Of a DNA stretch of 19,992 bases, positions 1-7,084 are shown piece after piece. Made by a program: the position numbers and the translations under genes. The DNA is taken from the NCBI GenBank assembly GCA_902488835.1, contig CABTXQ010000021.1, positions 1-19,992 of the forward strand, given 5' to 3'. Source of the DNA: an uncultured Ileibacterium sp. Lineage in GTDB: Bacteria; Bacillota; Clostridia; Peptostreptococcales; Anaerovoracaceae. Each line of letters starts with the position of its first letter. Position 1 is the first letter of the stretch. A model generated the notes under the pieces. It saw only the letters and a list, made by a program, of their open reading frames with translations. It had not been told where the DNA came from and ran no database searches.

Positions 1-1349
1 AAAGCTGTCTTTCTATCAAAAATGGTACATTCATGGATGTCATCGAACTTGACGCGGCATCAAATAACGGCGTTGATGATCTTAGGGCTGTTATAGATTC
101 AGTACAATATCCACCTGCTATTGGGAGATATAAGGTATACATTATAGATGAGGTACATATGCTGACAACTGCAGCAGAGAATGCCTTTCTAAAGACGCTT
201 GAAGAACCTCCGGCTTATACTGTTTTTATCTTGGCAACCACAGATCCTGAGAAGGTGAGATCTACAATAAAGTCTAGATGCATGACGCTAAATTTCAAGA
301 GAGTATCAGAACTAGATCTTATTGATGGAATGGAAAAAATATGTGCAAAATATGATGTGTCACCTACGCACGAAGCACTTTCGATTATTGCAAGAAAGGC
401 AGATGGATCTGTTAGGGATGCGCTCAGTATTCTTGAACAGTGTATTGAGACCGGATCAAGAGAAATTACTGAAGAATTGGTATATTCCTATACAGAATCC
501 CTAGGGAATGATTTTTATATAGATCTTATTGAATCCGTTATATCAAAAGATGTTGAGACTGCTGCAGTAAATATTGATCACATGATAAAGATTGGAAAAG
601 ATGCTAAACAGATGATTTCAGATCTTCTAATTCATGTTAGAAATCTTTTAATTGTGAAATTTACTAAAAACCCGGAGACTCTGATCGGAACATCTAAAGA
701 AAATATTAATAAGCTCAGTATGCAATCAGAAAAAATTAATTCAGATGAGCTAAAGAGCTGGATAAGATATCTTTCAAAAAAGGTAAATCAGGCAAGATAT
801 TCCACAATGCCACGGATAATTCTTGAAGTGGCAATAATCGAGATGATAGGAGATACTTCCCAGGGGGAAAAAAGAATAAAAAAAGATGTGACTCCTGAAA
901 AAACTAAAAATGCTGAAAACGTTGAAAAAATTGCAAATATTGAAAACATTCCAAATGTTGAAAACATTGAGAAAACCGATAAGAAAAATATAATTAAAGA
1001 AGTCGATAATATTGGATTTGACGAGATGTGGGATAAGATCCTTGATGAGGTTGCAACTGGAGATATAGGCTTCAATGTTATTGTAGGAGCGAACAGTAGA
1101 ATAACCGATTATAAAGATGGAGAGATAATATTGACGGTTAAACCGAGTAAGCTGTCATTTGCAAAGGAAAGTCTAAAGAAACTCGATGAGGCGGCAAAAA
1201 AACTCTTTGGTCAGGAAACATTTATTACACTAGTACCTGGCGATATCGTTAAAGAGAAAAAAGCAAGAACTGATGATAAAGGCGATGAATCCGTTGACAG
1301 TATAGGAAAACTTCTCAAAATCGATTCATCAAAGATAGAGATAATATAG
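1..1349 (+). CDS. dnaX: DNA polymerase III subunit gamma/tau, 5'-truncated by the window edge
   Basis: ATPase core of the sliding-clamp loader, which loads the beta clamp at the replication fork. The reading frame is open from base 3, so the ATG at 33 is an internal Met and the Walker A half lies outside the window. Visible are the last Cys of the zinc module (SCLSIKNGTF, bases 3-32), the block DVIELDAASNNGVDDLR, the Walker B/DExx motif (IIDEVHML, about bases 141-164), sensor 1 (LATTDPEKV), the SRC motif (KSRC) and sensor 2 (GSVRDALSILEQ). The clamp-loader collar region follows to about base 860. Then come a Lys/Asn/Glu-rich linker with 18-base repeats and a tau-type C-terminal domain starting near FDEMWDKIL (base 1017). 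A possible programmed frameshift site sits at the collar/linker boundary (see findings). It heads an operon with ybaB and recR. Identity is near certain. Confidence 0.96.
   Translation, partial: SCLSIKNGTFMDVIELDAASNNGVDDLRAVIDSVQYPPAIGRYKVYIIDEVHMLTTAAENAFLKTLEEPPAYTVFILATTDPEKVRSTIKSRCMTLNFKRVSELDLIDGMEKICAKYDVSPTHEALSIIARKADGSVRDALSILEQCIETGSREITEELVYSYTESLGNDFYIDLIESVISKDVETAAVNIDHMIKIGKDAKQMISDLLIHVRNLLIVKFTKNPETLIGTSKENINKLSMQSEKINSDELKSWIRYLSKKVNQARYSTMPRIILEVAIIEMIGDTSQGEKRIKKDVTPEKTKNAENVEKIANIENIPNVENIEKTDKKNIIKEVDNIGFDEMWDKILDEVATGDIGFNVIVGANSRITDYKDGEIILTVKPSKLSFAKESLKKLDEAAKKLFGQETFITLVPGDIVKEKKARTDDKGDESVDSIGKLLKIDSSKIEII
862..898 (+). promoter_or_regulatory. candidate programmed -1 frameshift cassette in dnaX
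   Basis: A Shine-Dalgarno-like AGGGGG (862-867) is followed by 10 bases and then seven A residues (878-884) in the phase A_AAA_AAA, followed by G. Tandem -1 slippage would add Arg-Cys-Asp-Ser and stop at TGA 896-898, giving a gamma-like protein that lacks the linker and C-terminal tau domain. In E. coli dnaX an AGGGAG element lies 10 bases upstream of A_AAA_AAG and stimulates frameshifting. I see no convincing downstream stem-loop here, so activity is inferred. Confidence 0.5.
915..968 (+). repeat. three tandem 18-base imperfect repeats in the dnaX linker
   Basis: Units at 915-932, 933-950 and 951-968 encode ENVEKI, ANIENI and PNVENI. They keep the frame and lie in the low-complexity linker between the clamp-loader core and the C-terminal tau domain, where length variation is probably tolerated. 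Confidence 0.7.
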
Positions 1350-1371
1350 ATAAAAATTTTTAGGAGGAAAT

Positions 1372-1722
1372 ATGGGAAAGGGAATGAGAGCAGGCAAAAA
1401 AAATAAAGCCGGTGGATCAAATATTCAAAAACAGCTAAAGCAGATGCAGGCTATGCAAAGAGAGATGGAAGAAACTCAGAACATGATAGGAGAAAAAGAA
1501 ATCACCACCACTTCCGGAGGTGGAGCCGTGTCTGCAACAGTTAATGGTAATAAGGAATTGATTAGCCTTATACTTGATAAGGATGTAATTGATCCTGATG
1601 ATCCGGAGATGCTTCAAGATTTGATCATAGCAGCTATAAATGAAGCTATGAGACAGGTTGATGAGTTAGTAAATGATGAAATGGGCAAGATCACCGGAGG
1701 ACTCAATATTCCGGGACTTTAA
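1372..1722 (+). CDS. ybaB: YbaB/EbfC family nucleoid-associated protein
   Basis: Small dimeric DNA-binding protein of the YbaB/EbfC family, thought to coat the nucleoid and often linked with RecR and DnaX function. The 116 residues fit the family (about 100-115). The N-terminus is Gly/Lys/Gln-rich (MGKGMRAGKKNKAGGSNIQK), followed by the family helix with KQLKQMQAMQREMEE. The family signature GGGAVSATVNGNKELISL and then DPDDPEMLQDLIIAAINEA are plain. The gene starts with ATG 6 bases after a strong AGGAGG-type ribosome-binding site (about 1362-1367). It lies 22 bases after dnaX and just before recR, the classic dnaX-ybaB-recR order of Firmicutes. Nothing unusual is seen. Confidence 0.95.
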   Translation: MGKGMRAGKKNKAGGSNIQKQLKQMQAMQREMEETQNMIGEKEITTTSGGGAVSATVNGNKELISLILDKDVIDPDDPEMLQDLIIAAINEAMRQVDELVNDEMGKITGGLNIPGL

Positions 1723-1740
1723 TATATGTTGGAGGTAGCT

Positions 1741-2343
1741 GTGAGAGAGTACCCGAGAACACTCAGAATTTTAATAAATGAATTGTCAAAGCTCCCCGGC
1801 ATAGGAATTAAAAGTGCGGAGAGGCTCGCATTTCATATACTTTCAATTACAGATAATGAAGCGGGAAGTCTTGCTGAATCAATAATAAATGCAAAGAAAA
1901 ATCTTAACTATTGTTCAGTATGCGGTAATATTACGGATAAAGAGCAATGTCTTATATGTTCAGATGATTCGAGGGATAAGACAATTATCTGCGTTGTTGA
2001 GACACCACAGGATGTTGCAGCTATTGAAAAAATAAGAGAGTACAGAGGGTTATATCACGTACTTCACGGAACAATATCTCCTACTACCGGAATAGGCCCT
2101 TCAGATATAAATTTGAAATCGCTGATAAATAGATTAAGTAGCGATGATAATATTCGAGAGGTAATAGTTGCGACAAATCCGAATATAGAGGGTGAAGCTA
2201 CCGCTATGTACATTGCAAGGTTACTTAAGCCGGCCGGTATAAAGGTAACTCGTATTGCTCATGGCATCCCGGTAGGTGGAGACCTTGAGTATGCTGACGA
2301 AGTCACTCTACTTAAAGCAGTTGAGGGCAGAAGAGAGATCTAA
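1741..2343 (+). CDS. recR: recombination mediator protein RecR
   Basis: RecR acts with RecF and RecO to load RecA at gapped single-stranded DNA. In order the protein shows the helix-hairpin-helix region (LSKLPGIGIKSAERLAFHIL), a four-Cys zinc module (CSVCGN...CLIC), the Toprim domain opening with ICVVETPQDVAAIE, the conserved GLYHVLHGTISP, GIGP, and the C-terminal GIPVGGDLEYADEVTLLKA. I chose the GTG at 1741: GGAGG at 1731-1735 sits 5 bases upstream and gives 200 residues, the usual length. An in-frame ATG at 1726 adds five residues (MLEVA) but has no ribosome-binding site in front of it. The gene is third in the dnaX operon. Confidence 0.95.
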   Translation: MREYPRTLRILINELSKLPGIGIKSAERLAFHILSITDNEAGSLAESIINAKKNLNYCSVCGNITDKEQCLICSDDSRDKTIICVVETPQDVAAIEKIREYRGLYHVLHGTISPTTGIGPSDINLKSLINRLSSDDNIREVIVATNPNIEGEATAMYIARLLKPAGIKVTRIAHGIPVGGDLEYADEVTLLKAVEGRREI

Positions 2344-2376
2344 TTAATATAATTTGATACTTTTTTAAAAAATGTG

Positions 2377-2424
2377 TTGACATATGCATTTTTTAATGCT
2401 AACATTACATCATCGCATTAATGC
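2377..2424 (+). promoter_or_regulatory. sigma-A promoter with two palindromic candidate operators, amino acid ABC operon
   Basis: The -35 is TTGACA (2377-2382), a perfect match. The spacer is 17 bases and the -10 is TAACAT (2400-2405), preceded by TGC as an extended -10. The spacer holds an inverted repeat, GCATT-TTTT-AATGC (2386-2399). A perfect palindrome GCATTAATGC (2415-2424) covers the expected start region. TTAATGCT recurs directly at 2393-2400 and 2418-2425. The placement fits a repressor site, but I do not recognise the regulator. Confidence 0.7.
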
Positions 2425-2477
2425 TTTAACACATTAAAGTAAAGAAGAGAAAGAATAAATAATATTGGGGGATAATT

Positions 2478-3299
2478 ATGAAGAATAGATCATTAAAAAG
2501 GAAGTTGATTACAGCATTTACATTATGTATTATTGCTGCAATTGCTATCATTACAACCGGTTGCGGTAAAGATAAGGCTAATTCTGACTGGGAATATATC
2601 AAGGATAAGGGAACGCTCGTAGTAGGACTTGATGACACATTTGCGCCTATGGGATTCAGAGACGAGAACAACGAGATAGTTGGATTCGACATTGATCTTG
2701 CAAAGGCTGTTGGTGAAGAACTCGGACTCAAGGTTGAATTTAAGCCTATTGATTGGGATGCAAAAGATGGGGAACTTAAATCAAAGAAGATTGACTGCGT
2801 TTGGAATGGAATGTCATGGACTAAGGATAGGGCGAAAAGCATGAGCCTTTCTTACAAATATATGAATAATAAAATTATAGTTATGTCAAATGATCAAAAT
2901 ATCAACATCACGGATTCTTCCGAACTCGCTAACTATAAGATAGGGACCCAGGCAGATTCATCTGCACTTGACGGACTAAAAAAAGACAAAAACTTTGATA
3001 AATATAAGGATAATATTAAAGAGTACAAAGATTATGCTGCTGCTTATCTAGACATGAAATCAGGAAGAATAGATGTAATGGTAATTGATAAGGTTATGGG
3101 AGAATATACATATCCAGAACTAAAGTCATCTGACTATGTATTCATGGATGATTTCTACGCTGTAGGATTCAGAAAAGATGATAAAGTTCTCACATCAAAG
3201 GTAAATGAGGCACTTAAGAATATCCTTGATAGTGGCAAAGGAAAAGAAATTTCTCAGAAATGGTTTAAGGACGACGACTCATTCATAGTAAAGGAATAA
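2478..3299 (+). CDS. amino acid ABC transporter substrate-binding lipoprotein
   Basis: Extracytoplasmic binding protein of family 3 (polar amino acids, cystine or glutamine type). It would be anchored by a lipid to the outer face of the membrane and deliver its ligand to the permease that follows. The 273 residues start with a basic N-region (MKNRSLKRK), a hydrophobic core, and a lipobox ending in Cys29 (ITTGC). The mature part opens with the family hallmark DWEYIKDKGTLVVGLDDTFAPMGF, followed by IVGFDIDLAKAVGEELGLKVEF and WDAKDGELKSKKIDCVWNGM. The C-terminus has VGFRKDD and GKGKEISQKWF, also typical. The ATG follows a GGGGGA-like ribosome-binding site (about 2466-2471). It is the first gene of a three-gene importer, two bases from the permease. 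The exact amino acid cannot be read from the sequence. Confidence 0.92.
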   Translation: MKNRSLKRKLITAFTLCIIAAIAIITTGCGKDKANSDWEYIKDKGTLVVGLDDTFAPMGFRDENNEIVGFDIDLAKAVGEELGLKVEFKPIDWDAKDGELKSKKIDCVWNGMSWTKDRAKSMSLSYKYMNNKIIVMSNDQNINITDSSELANYKIGTQADSSALDGLKKDKNFDKYKDNIKEYKDYAAAYLDMKSGRIDVMVIDKVMGEYTYPELKSSDYVFMDDFYAVGFRKDDKVLTSKVNEALKNILDSGKGKEISQKWFKDDDSFIVKE

Positions 3300-3301
3300 A
3301 A

Positions 3302-3955
3302 ATGAATTACTTTTCAATTATTATACCGTCTCTCATGCGAGGGACGGTTATATCGATATCATTGTTTGCTCTCACGCTGGTATTATCGCTTCCGCTTGGA
3401 ATACCTATAGCCCTTGGGGAAAACAGTAAGATTACTCCAATAAGGTGGATTTGTAAGGCATATGTATATGTCTTCAGGGGAACACCTTTGATGTTACAGC
3501 TTTTCTTTTTTTACTTCTTTTTCCCAATTTATCTAAATATTAGATGGGATGCATTTCCTACTGCAGTTTTTACATTTGTATTGAACTACGCGGCTTATTT
3601 CGCAGAAATTTACAGAGGAGGAATTAAGAGCATAGATCTAGGACAGTACGAAGCTGCAAAATCACTTGGACTTTCCAAGAGGCAGACTTTTATAGACATA
3701 GTGATGCCGCAGATGACAAGAATAGTGCTTCCTCCCGTATCAAATGAGGTAATAACCTTGGTAAAAGATACTGCTCTAGCATCGGTTATTGCTCTTGCTG
3801 ATTTGATGAAAGTTGCACAGGGCATTGTTAATAGAGACGGCACGCTTTTCGCATATGTTATTGCTGCCGGAATATACCTGATTTTTACATTTATTGCGAC
3901 TATAATTTTGAATAATCTTGAGAAGCACTATTCCAAATATGAGGAGGCTATGTAA
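3302..3955 (+). CDS. amino acid ABC transporter permease
   Basis: Membrane subunit of a polar amino acid importer (HisM/GlnP type), 217 residues, the usual length for the family. Hydrophobic segments lie near residues 8-38, 55-80, 86-104 and 186-207. The conserved RGTPLMLQLFF (59-69) and the cytoplasmic EAA loop (EAAKSLGLSKRQTFIDIVMP, 117-136), which docks on the ATPase, are clear. VTLVKDTALASVIALADL-type sequence follows, as in cystine and glutamine permeases. The gene starts 2 bases after the binding protein stop. Its TAA shares one base with the ATG of the ATPase gene (TAATG), implying translational coupling. Nothing is missing. Confidence 0.93.
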   Translation: MNYFSIIIPSLMRGTVISISLFALTLVLSLPLGIPIALGENSKITPIRWICKAYVYVFRGTPLMLQLFFFYFFFPIYLNIRWDAFPTAVFTFVLNYAAYFAEIYRGGIKSIDLGQYEAAKSLGLSKRQTFIDIVMPQMTRIVLPPVSNEVITLVKDTALASVIALADLMKVAQGIVNRDGTLFAYVIAAGIYLIFTFIATIILNNLEKHYSKYEEAM

Positions 3956-4779
3956 TGACTAAGAGAATCCTTGAAATGAAGAATATCGTTAAGACATTTG
4001 ATAATTGTGATGCTCTTGATGATGTCTCCTTATACGTGAATAAGGGAGAAACAGTTGCCGTAATTGGAGCTTCAGGATCTGGAAAAAGCACACTTCTCAG
4101 GTGTGTAAACGGGCTTGTAAGAATCACGGGTGGTGAAATTATTCTTGACGGTAAGGTTATTGCAAGTAGCAATGATAGTACTTTGGTTGGAGAAGAAAAA
4201 GGCGGCACTATAAAACTTAAAAATGGTAAGACTGAGGCCAGATATCTTCCTGATAATTTGTTTAAGGAAGCGGTTTGTGAAACCGGCATGGTATTTCAAC
4301 ACTTCAATCTTTTCCCTCATATGACATGTCTTAAAAACATTGCCTATGCACCGATTAAGGTAAAAAAACTTCCAAGAGAAGATGCGAAAAAAAGAGCGAT
4401 GGACCTGCTTAAACTTGTCGGGCTTCAGGAAAAAGCAGATGAATATCCTTCAAGGCTTTCAGGAGGTCAAAAACAGCGTATAGCTATAGCAAGAGCTCTT
4501 GCTATGGATCCTGACATAATGCTTTTTGATGAGCCTACATCAGCCCTTGATCCAGAGATAACAGGAGAGGTACTTTCAGTAATGAAAAAACTTGCAGACC
4601 AGGATACGACGATGATTGTCGTAACTCATGAGATGGGATTTGCAAAAGAAGTTGCGGACAGAGTTATATATATGGATGGCGGTAAAATAGTAGAAGAGGG
4701 AACCCCAGACGAAATATTTAATAATCCTAAGACTGAGAGACTTAGGACATTTCTGTCAGCCATGATTAAGACAAACTAA
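3955..4779 (+). CDS. amino acid ABC transporter ATP-binding protein
   Basis: Cytoplasmic ATPase of the importer (GlnQ/HisP type). Walker A is GASGSGKST (38-46), Q-loop GMVFQ (111-115), ABC signature LSGGQKQR (168-175), Walker B IMLFDEPTSALD (188-199) and switch His in VTHEMG (224-229). At 274 residues it is about 30 longer than the usual 240-250. The extra length lies mainly between residues 70 and 105, between the Walker A lobe and the Q-loop, where most relatives have a short stretch; it is rich in Gly, Lys and Glu. The same insertion is known to me in some family members but its role is not. The gene ends 5 bases from the stop of the convergent LysR gene. Confidence 0.93.
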   Translation: MTKRILEMKNIVKTFDNCDALDDVSLYVNKGETVAVIGASGSGKSTLLRCVNGLVRITGGEIILDGKVIASSNDSTLVGEEKGGTIKLKNGKTEARYLPDNLFKEAVCETGMVFQHFNLFPHMTCLKNIAYAPIKVKKLPREDAKKRAMDLLKLVGLQEKADEYPSRLSGGQKQRIAIARALAMDPDIMLFDEPTSALDPEITGEVLSVMKKLADQDTTMIVVTHEMGFAKEVADRVIYMDGGKIVEEGTPDEIFNNPKTERLRTFLSAMIKTN

Positions 4780-4784
4780 ACATA

Positions 4785-5678
4785 TTATAATTCCTTTACA
4801 CCGGAAATTACATGCTTAATAAACTTTTTGTATATTCCGTTATACTGTTTTCCCTTAGGATAAACAATATATGTATTAAACTTAATGGGAGATTCTATGA
4901 TAACTGCCTTTATCTTGCTATTTTCAGCTGAAAAGGCTGAAGACTCCGTAGCTATTGTAACACCATAATTATCTGCTATCATCTCATTTAATAAACTGAT
5001 ATCATTTGTAGCCTCAAATATAACATTAAAATTTACTCCTAGCTCCTTGTACATTTTTCTAACATCATTGTATATACTTGAGCTTGAATCAGCTATCAAG
5101 AGAGGAAGATCTGAAAGCTCCTCTGCCTTGATAGTTTTTTTATTTGCAATGTGGCTATCCTTATTGACCAAAAGACATAAATTTTCTTCTAAAAGTAAGG
5201 CATAATTGTACTTGTTTGACTTTTCTTCCGGTCTCAGCTTTACTATAGCAAAATCTAAAGCACCGCTATCTAGACCGTAGTATGCTTCATAATTATCAAC
5301 TACCTTAATTGACATTAACAAATTCGCATTTTTATTAAAGAAATCTGTAATTACTGAAGTTATCCCAACCTTGTTAGCAAATGGAAAAACAGCTATCTTA
5401 ATAATTTCTTTATTTACAGTCGTATTTTTATTGAATGAAATCATAAGATTGTTGATTTCATCTACAATCTTTTGAGCTTTTATACAAAACTTTTTCCCAT
5501 CTTCAGTCAATACAACACCATGTTGATCTCTAATAAATAATTTCGTATCAAGCTCAAGCTCAAGTGAGTTTATTTGCTGAGAAATATTTGACTGTGTAAT
5601 GAAAAGATTGTTCGCAGCTTTTGAAAAATTTTTCTCTTTTGCTACTTCAAGAGCATAGTAAATTTGCCGAATTTCCAT
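4785..5678 (-). CDS. LysR family transcriptional regulator
   Basis: The 297 residues match the usual LysR length. The N-terminal winged helix-turn-helix is typical: MEIRQIYYALEVAKEKNFSK, then AANNLFITQSNISQQINSLE with the recognition helix, then the wing region LFIRDQHGVVLTEDGKKF. A linker helix precedes a C-terminal effector domain of the periplasmic-binding type (IKIAVFPFANKVGITSVITDF...). ATG 5678 has AAGAGG just upstream on the minus strand. It is divergent from the M20 amidohydrolase and transporter genes, which it probably controls, and a dyad near its own start suggests autoregulation. The effector is unknown; a substrate or product of the neighbouring hydrolase is the natural guess. 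The 3' end nearly touches the amino acid ABC operon, which reads towards it. Confidence 0.93.
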   Translation of the reverse strand: MEIRQIYYALEVAKEKNFSKAANNLFITQSNISQQINSLELELDTKLFIRDQHGVVLTEDGKKFCIKAQKIVDEINNLMISFNKNTTVNKEIIKIAVFPFANKVGITSVITDFFNKNANLLMSIKVVDNYEAYYGLDSGALDFAIVKLRPEEKSNKYNYALLLEENLCLLVNKDSHIANKKTIKAEELSDLPLLIADSSSSIYNDVRKMYKELGVNFNVIFEATNDISLLNEMIADNYGVTIATESSAFSAENSKIKAVIIESPIKFNTYIVYPKGKQYNGIYKKFIKHVISGVKEL

Positions 5679-5696
5679 TGTAACCTCTTATTAAGC

Positions 5697-5718
5697 TTGG
5701 TTAATTATCATGAACCAA
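5697..5718. promoter_or_regulatory. candidate LysR binding dyad
   Basis: TTGGTT (5697-5702) and AACCAA (5713-5718) form a perfect 6-base inverted repeat around a 10-base AT-rich centre. This fits the size and T-N11-A character of LysR-type sites. It starts 19 bases upstream of the lysR-type start codon, where autoregulation is common. The ligand and regulator are not proven. Confidence 0.5.
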
Positions 5719-5762
5719 AACTGGTATTAGTTAAAGTACTGACAATCATAATAACAAATAAT

Positions 5763-5791
5763 TTCCCAAAGAAAAAGTCCTTATTTATAAT
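5763..5791 (+). promoter_or_regulatory. putative promoter of the M20 amidohydrolase operon
   Basis: A perfect -10 TATAAT (5786-5791) is preceded 17 bases upstream by TTCCCA (5763-5768), 4 of 6 matches to the -35 consensus. A weak -35 fits a promoter that needs an activator, here plausibly the divergent LysR protein. The leader to the start codon would be about 60 bases. Confidence 0.5.
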
Positions 5792-5859
5792 CATTGTATA
5801 GAAAGCAATTGGAATAACTCGAGTTTCCTTATTAATATTTTTTTGGAAAGGAGTGAGTG

Positions 5860-7047
5860 ATGAATATAGTTCTAAATGAAGCAGAGTCAATTTTTAACGA
5901 CATTGTTGAAATAAGAAGAGATATTCATAGACATCCAGAGCAGGGAAATCAAGAATTCAGAACTTCAACCCTAGTTAAGGAAAAACTCAAAGAATATGGA
6001 GTTGATGAAATACTTGAACCGACTGAAACTGGGGTAATTGGAGTAGTAAAAGGAAGAAAAGGTGATGGAAAGGTAGTAGGACTTAGATGTGATATGGATG
6101 CTTTACCTGTCACTGAAAAGACGAATTTACCTTTTTCAAGTGAAATTCCAGGTGCTATGCACGCTTGTGGACATGATATGCATACAGCCATGATGCTTGG
6201 AAATGCAAGAATATTATGCAAATTAAGGGATGAGTTTTCAGGTACCGTAAAACTAATTTTTGAACCAAGTGAAGAAGTTCAACCTGGTGGAGCAAGAATG
6301 ATAATAGATTCCGGAATGGTTGATGATGTAGATGCATTTTTTGGACTTCATGTTAATCCTTCAGAAGCAGAGATTGGGAAAATTTGTTTAAGAAAGGGTT
6401 CTACAGCTACATCAGCTGATGAGGTGCATATTTCTGTAATTGGTAAATCTGGACACGGCTCAACTCCACATAAGGCAAACGATGCTATCCTTGCTGCATG
6501 TCAGTTAAATGTGCTGATGTGTCAAATACAATCAAGAAACATAGATCCTCTTGATACATGCATACTTACAGTGAATGTAATCGAAGGCGGGATAAAAAGC
6601 AATGTAATAGCAGATAAATGCAAGCTTATAGCAACTATACGCGCATATACTCAAGAAACAAGAGAAATTACAATAGAAAAAATTCACGATATATGTCGAG
6701 GGGTTGAGAAAATTTCCGGATGCAAAGTTGATGAAGACATCAGGCTTGGATATGACGCAATGGTGAATGATGAAAATCTTCTTGATATCATTTCAGATTA
6801 TTACGATAAAGAAATGGGTCCTGACTCATATAAAGAAATGAAAGAACCTTTTGGCGGAAGTGAAGACTTTAGCTTTTTTTCAACGAAGACTGGAAAGCCT
6901 GCAGTTCTGATGTTTTTATCAGCGGGTCATGCAGAGGGGATGCCAGTTTCAACATTGCATAGCCATGACTGCACTTTTGATGAGGAATCGATGAAATATG
7001 GAATGACAGCAATGACAAATGCCGCATTAGCTGTTTTGAAAAGTTAA
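5860..7047 (+). CDS. M20 family metallo-amidohydrolase (N-acyl amino acid / hippurate hydrolase type)
   Basis: Cytoplasmic zinc (or other divalent metal) hydrolase that splits an amide bond in an N-acylated amino acid or similar compound. The 395 residues fit the amidohydrolase branch of M20. Visible landmarks are the N-terminal EIRRDIHRHPE (17-27), the metal region RCDMDALP (76-83), HACGHDMHTAM (101-111) with metal ligands Cys103 and His105, the catalytic Glu pair in EPSEE (135-139), and GLHVNP with His164. The dimerisation-lid sequence GKSGHGSTPHKANDAI and the late GGSEDFSFFS also fit. I chose ATG 5860: AAAGGAG (5847-5853) is 6 bases upstream. The GTG at 5857 would be only 3 bases away. Divergent from a LysR gene and followed after 37 bases by a membrane protein that probably moves its substrate or product. 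The exact substrate cannot be told. Confidence 0.92.
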   Translation: MNIVLNEAESIFNDIVEIRRDIHRHPEQGNQEFRTSTLVKEKLKEYGVDEILEPTETGVIGVVKGRKGDGKVVGLRCDMDALPVTEKTNLPFSSEIPGAMHACGHDMHTAMMLGNARILCKLRDEFSGTVKLIFEPSEEVQPGGARMIIDSGMVDDVDAFFGLHVNPSEAEIGKICLRKGSTATSADEVHISVIGKSGHGSTPHKANDAILAACQLNVLMCQIQSRNIDPLDTCILTVNVIEGGIKSNVIADKCKLIATIRAYTQETREITIEKIHDICRGVEKISGCKVDEDIRLGYDAMVNDENLLDIISDYYDKEMGPDSYKEMKEPFGGSEDFSFFSTKTGKPAVLMFLSAGHAEGMPVSTLHSHDCTFDEESMKYGMTAMTNAALAVLKS

Positions 7048-7084
7048 ATTAGTTGCATACGTAAAATATAGGAGGATGTTTGTA

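Noticed and set aside
1726..1740. Upstream ATG as the start of recR
   Set aside because: It has no ribosome-binding site, and GGAGG lies between it and the GTG at 1741, which gives the normal RecR length.
2358..2374. Terminator after recR formed by T6A6
   Set aside because: The stem is only A-T pairs with no GC and no proper loop or T-tract, so a working terminator is not supported.
2343..2477. Riboswitch or T-box leader before the ABC operon
   Set aside because: The leader after the predicted start is only about 65 bases, lacks T-box landmarks and has no terminator/antiterminator pair.
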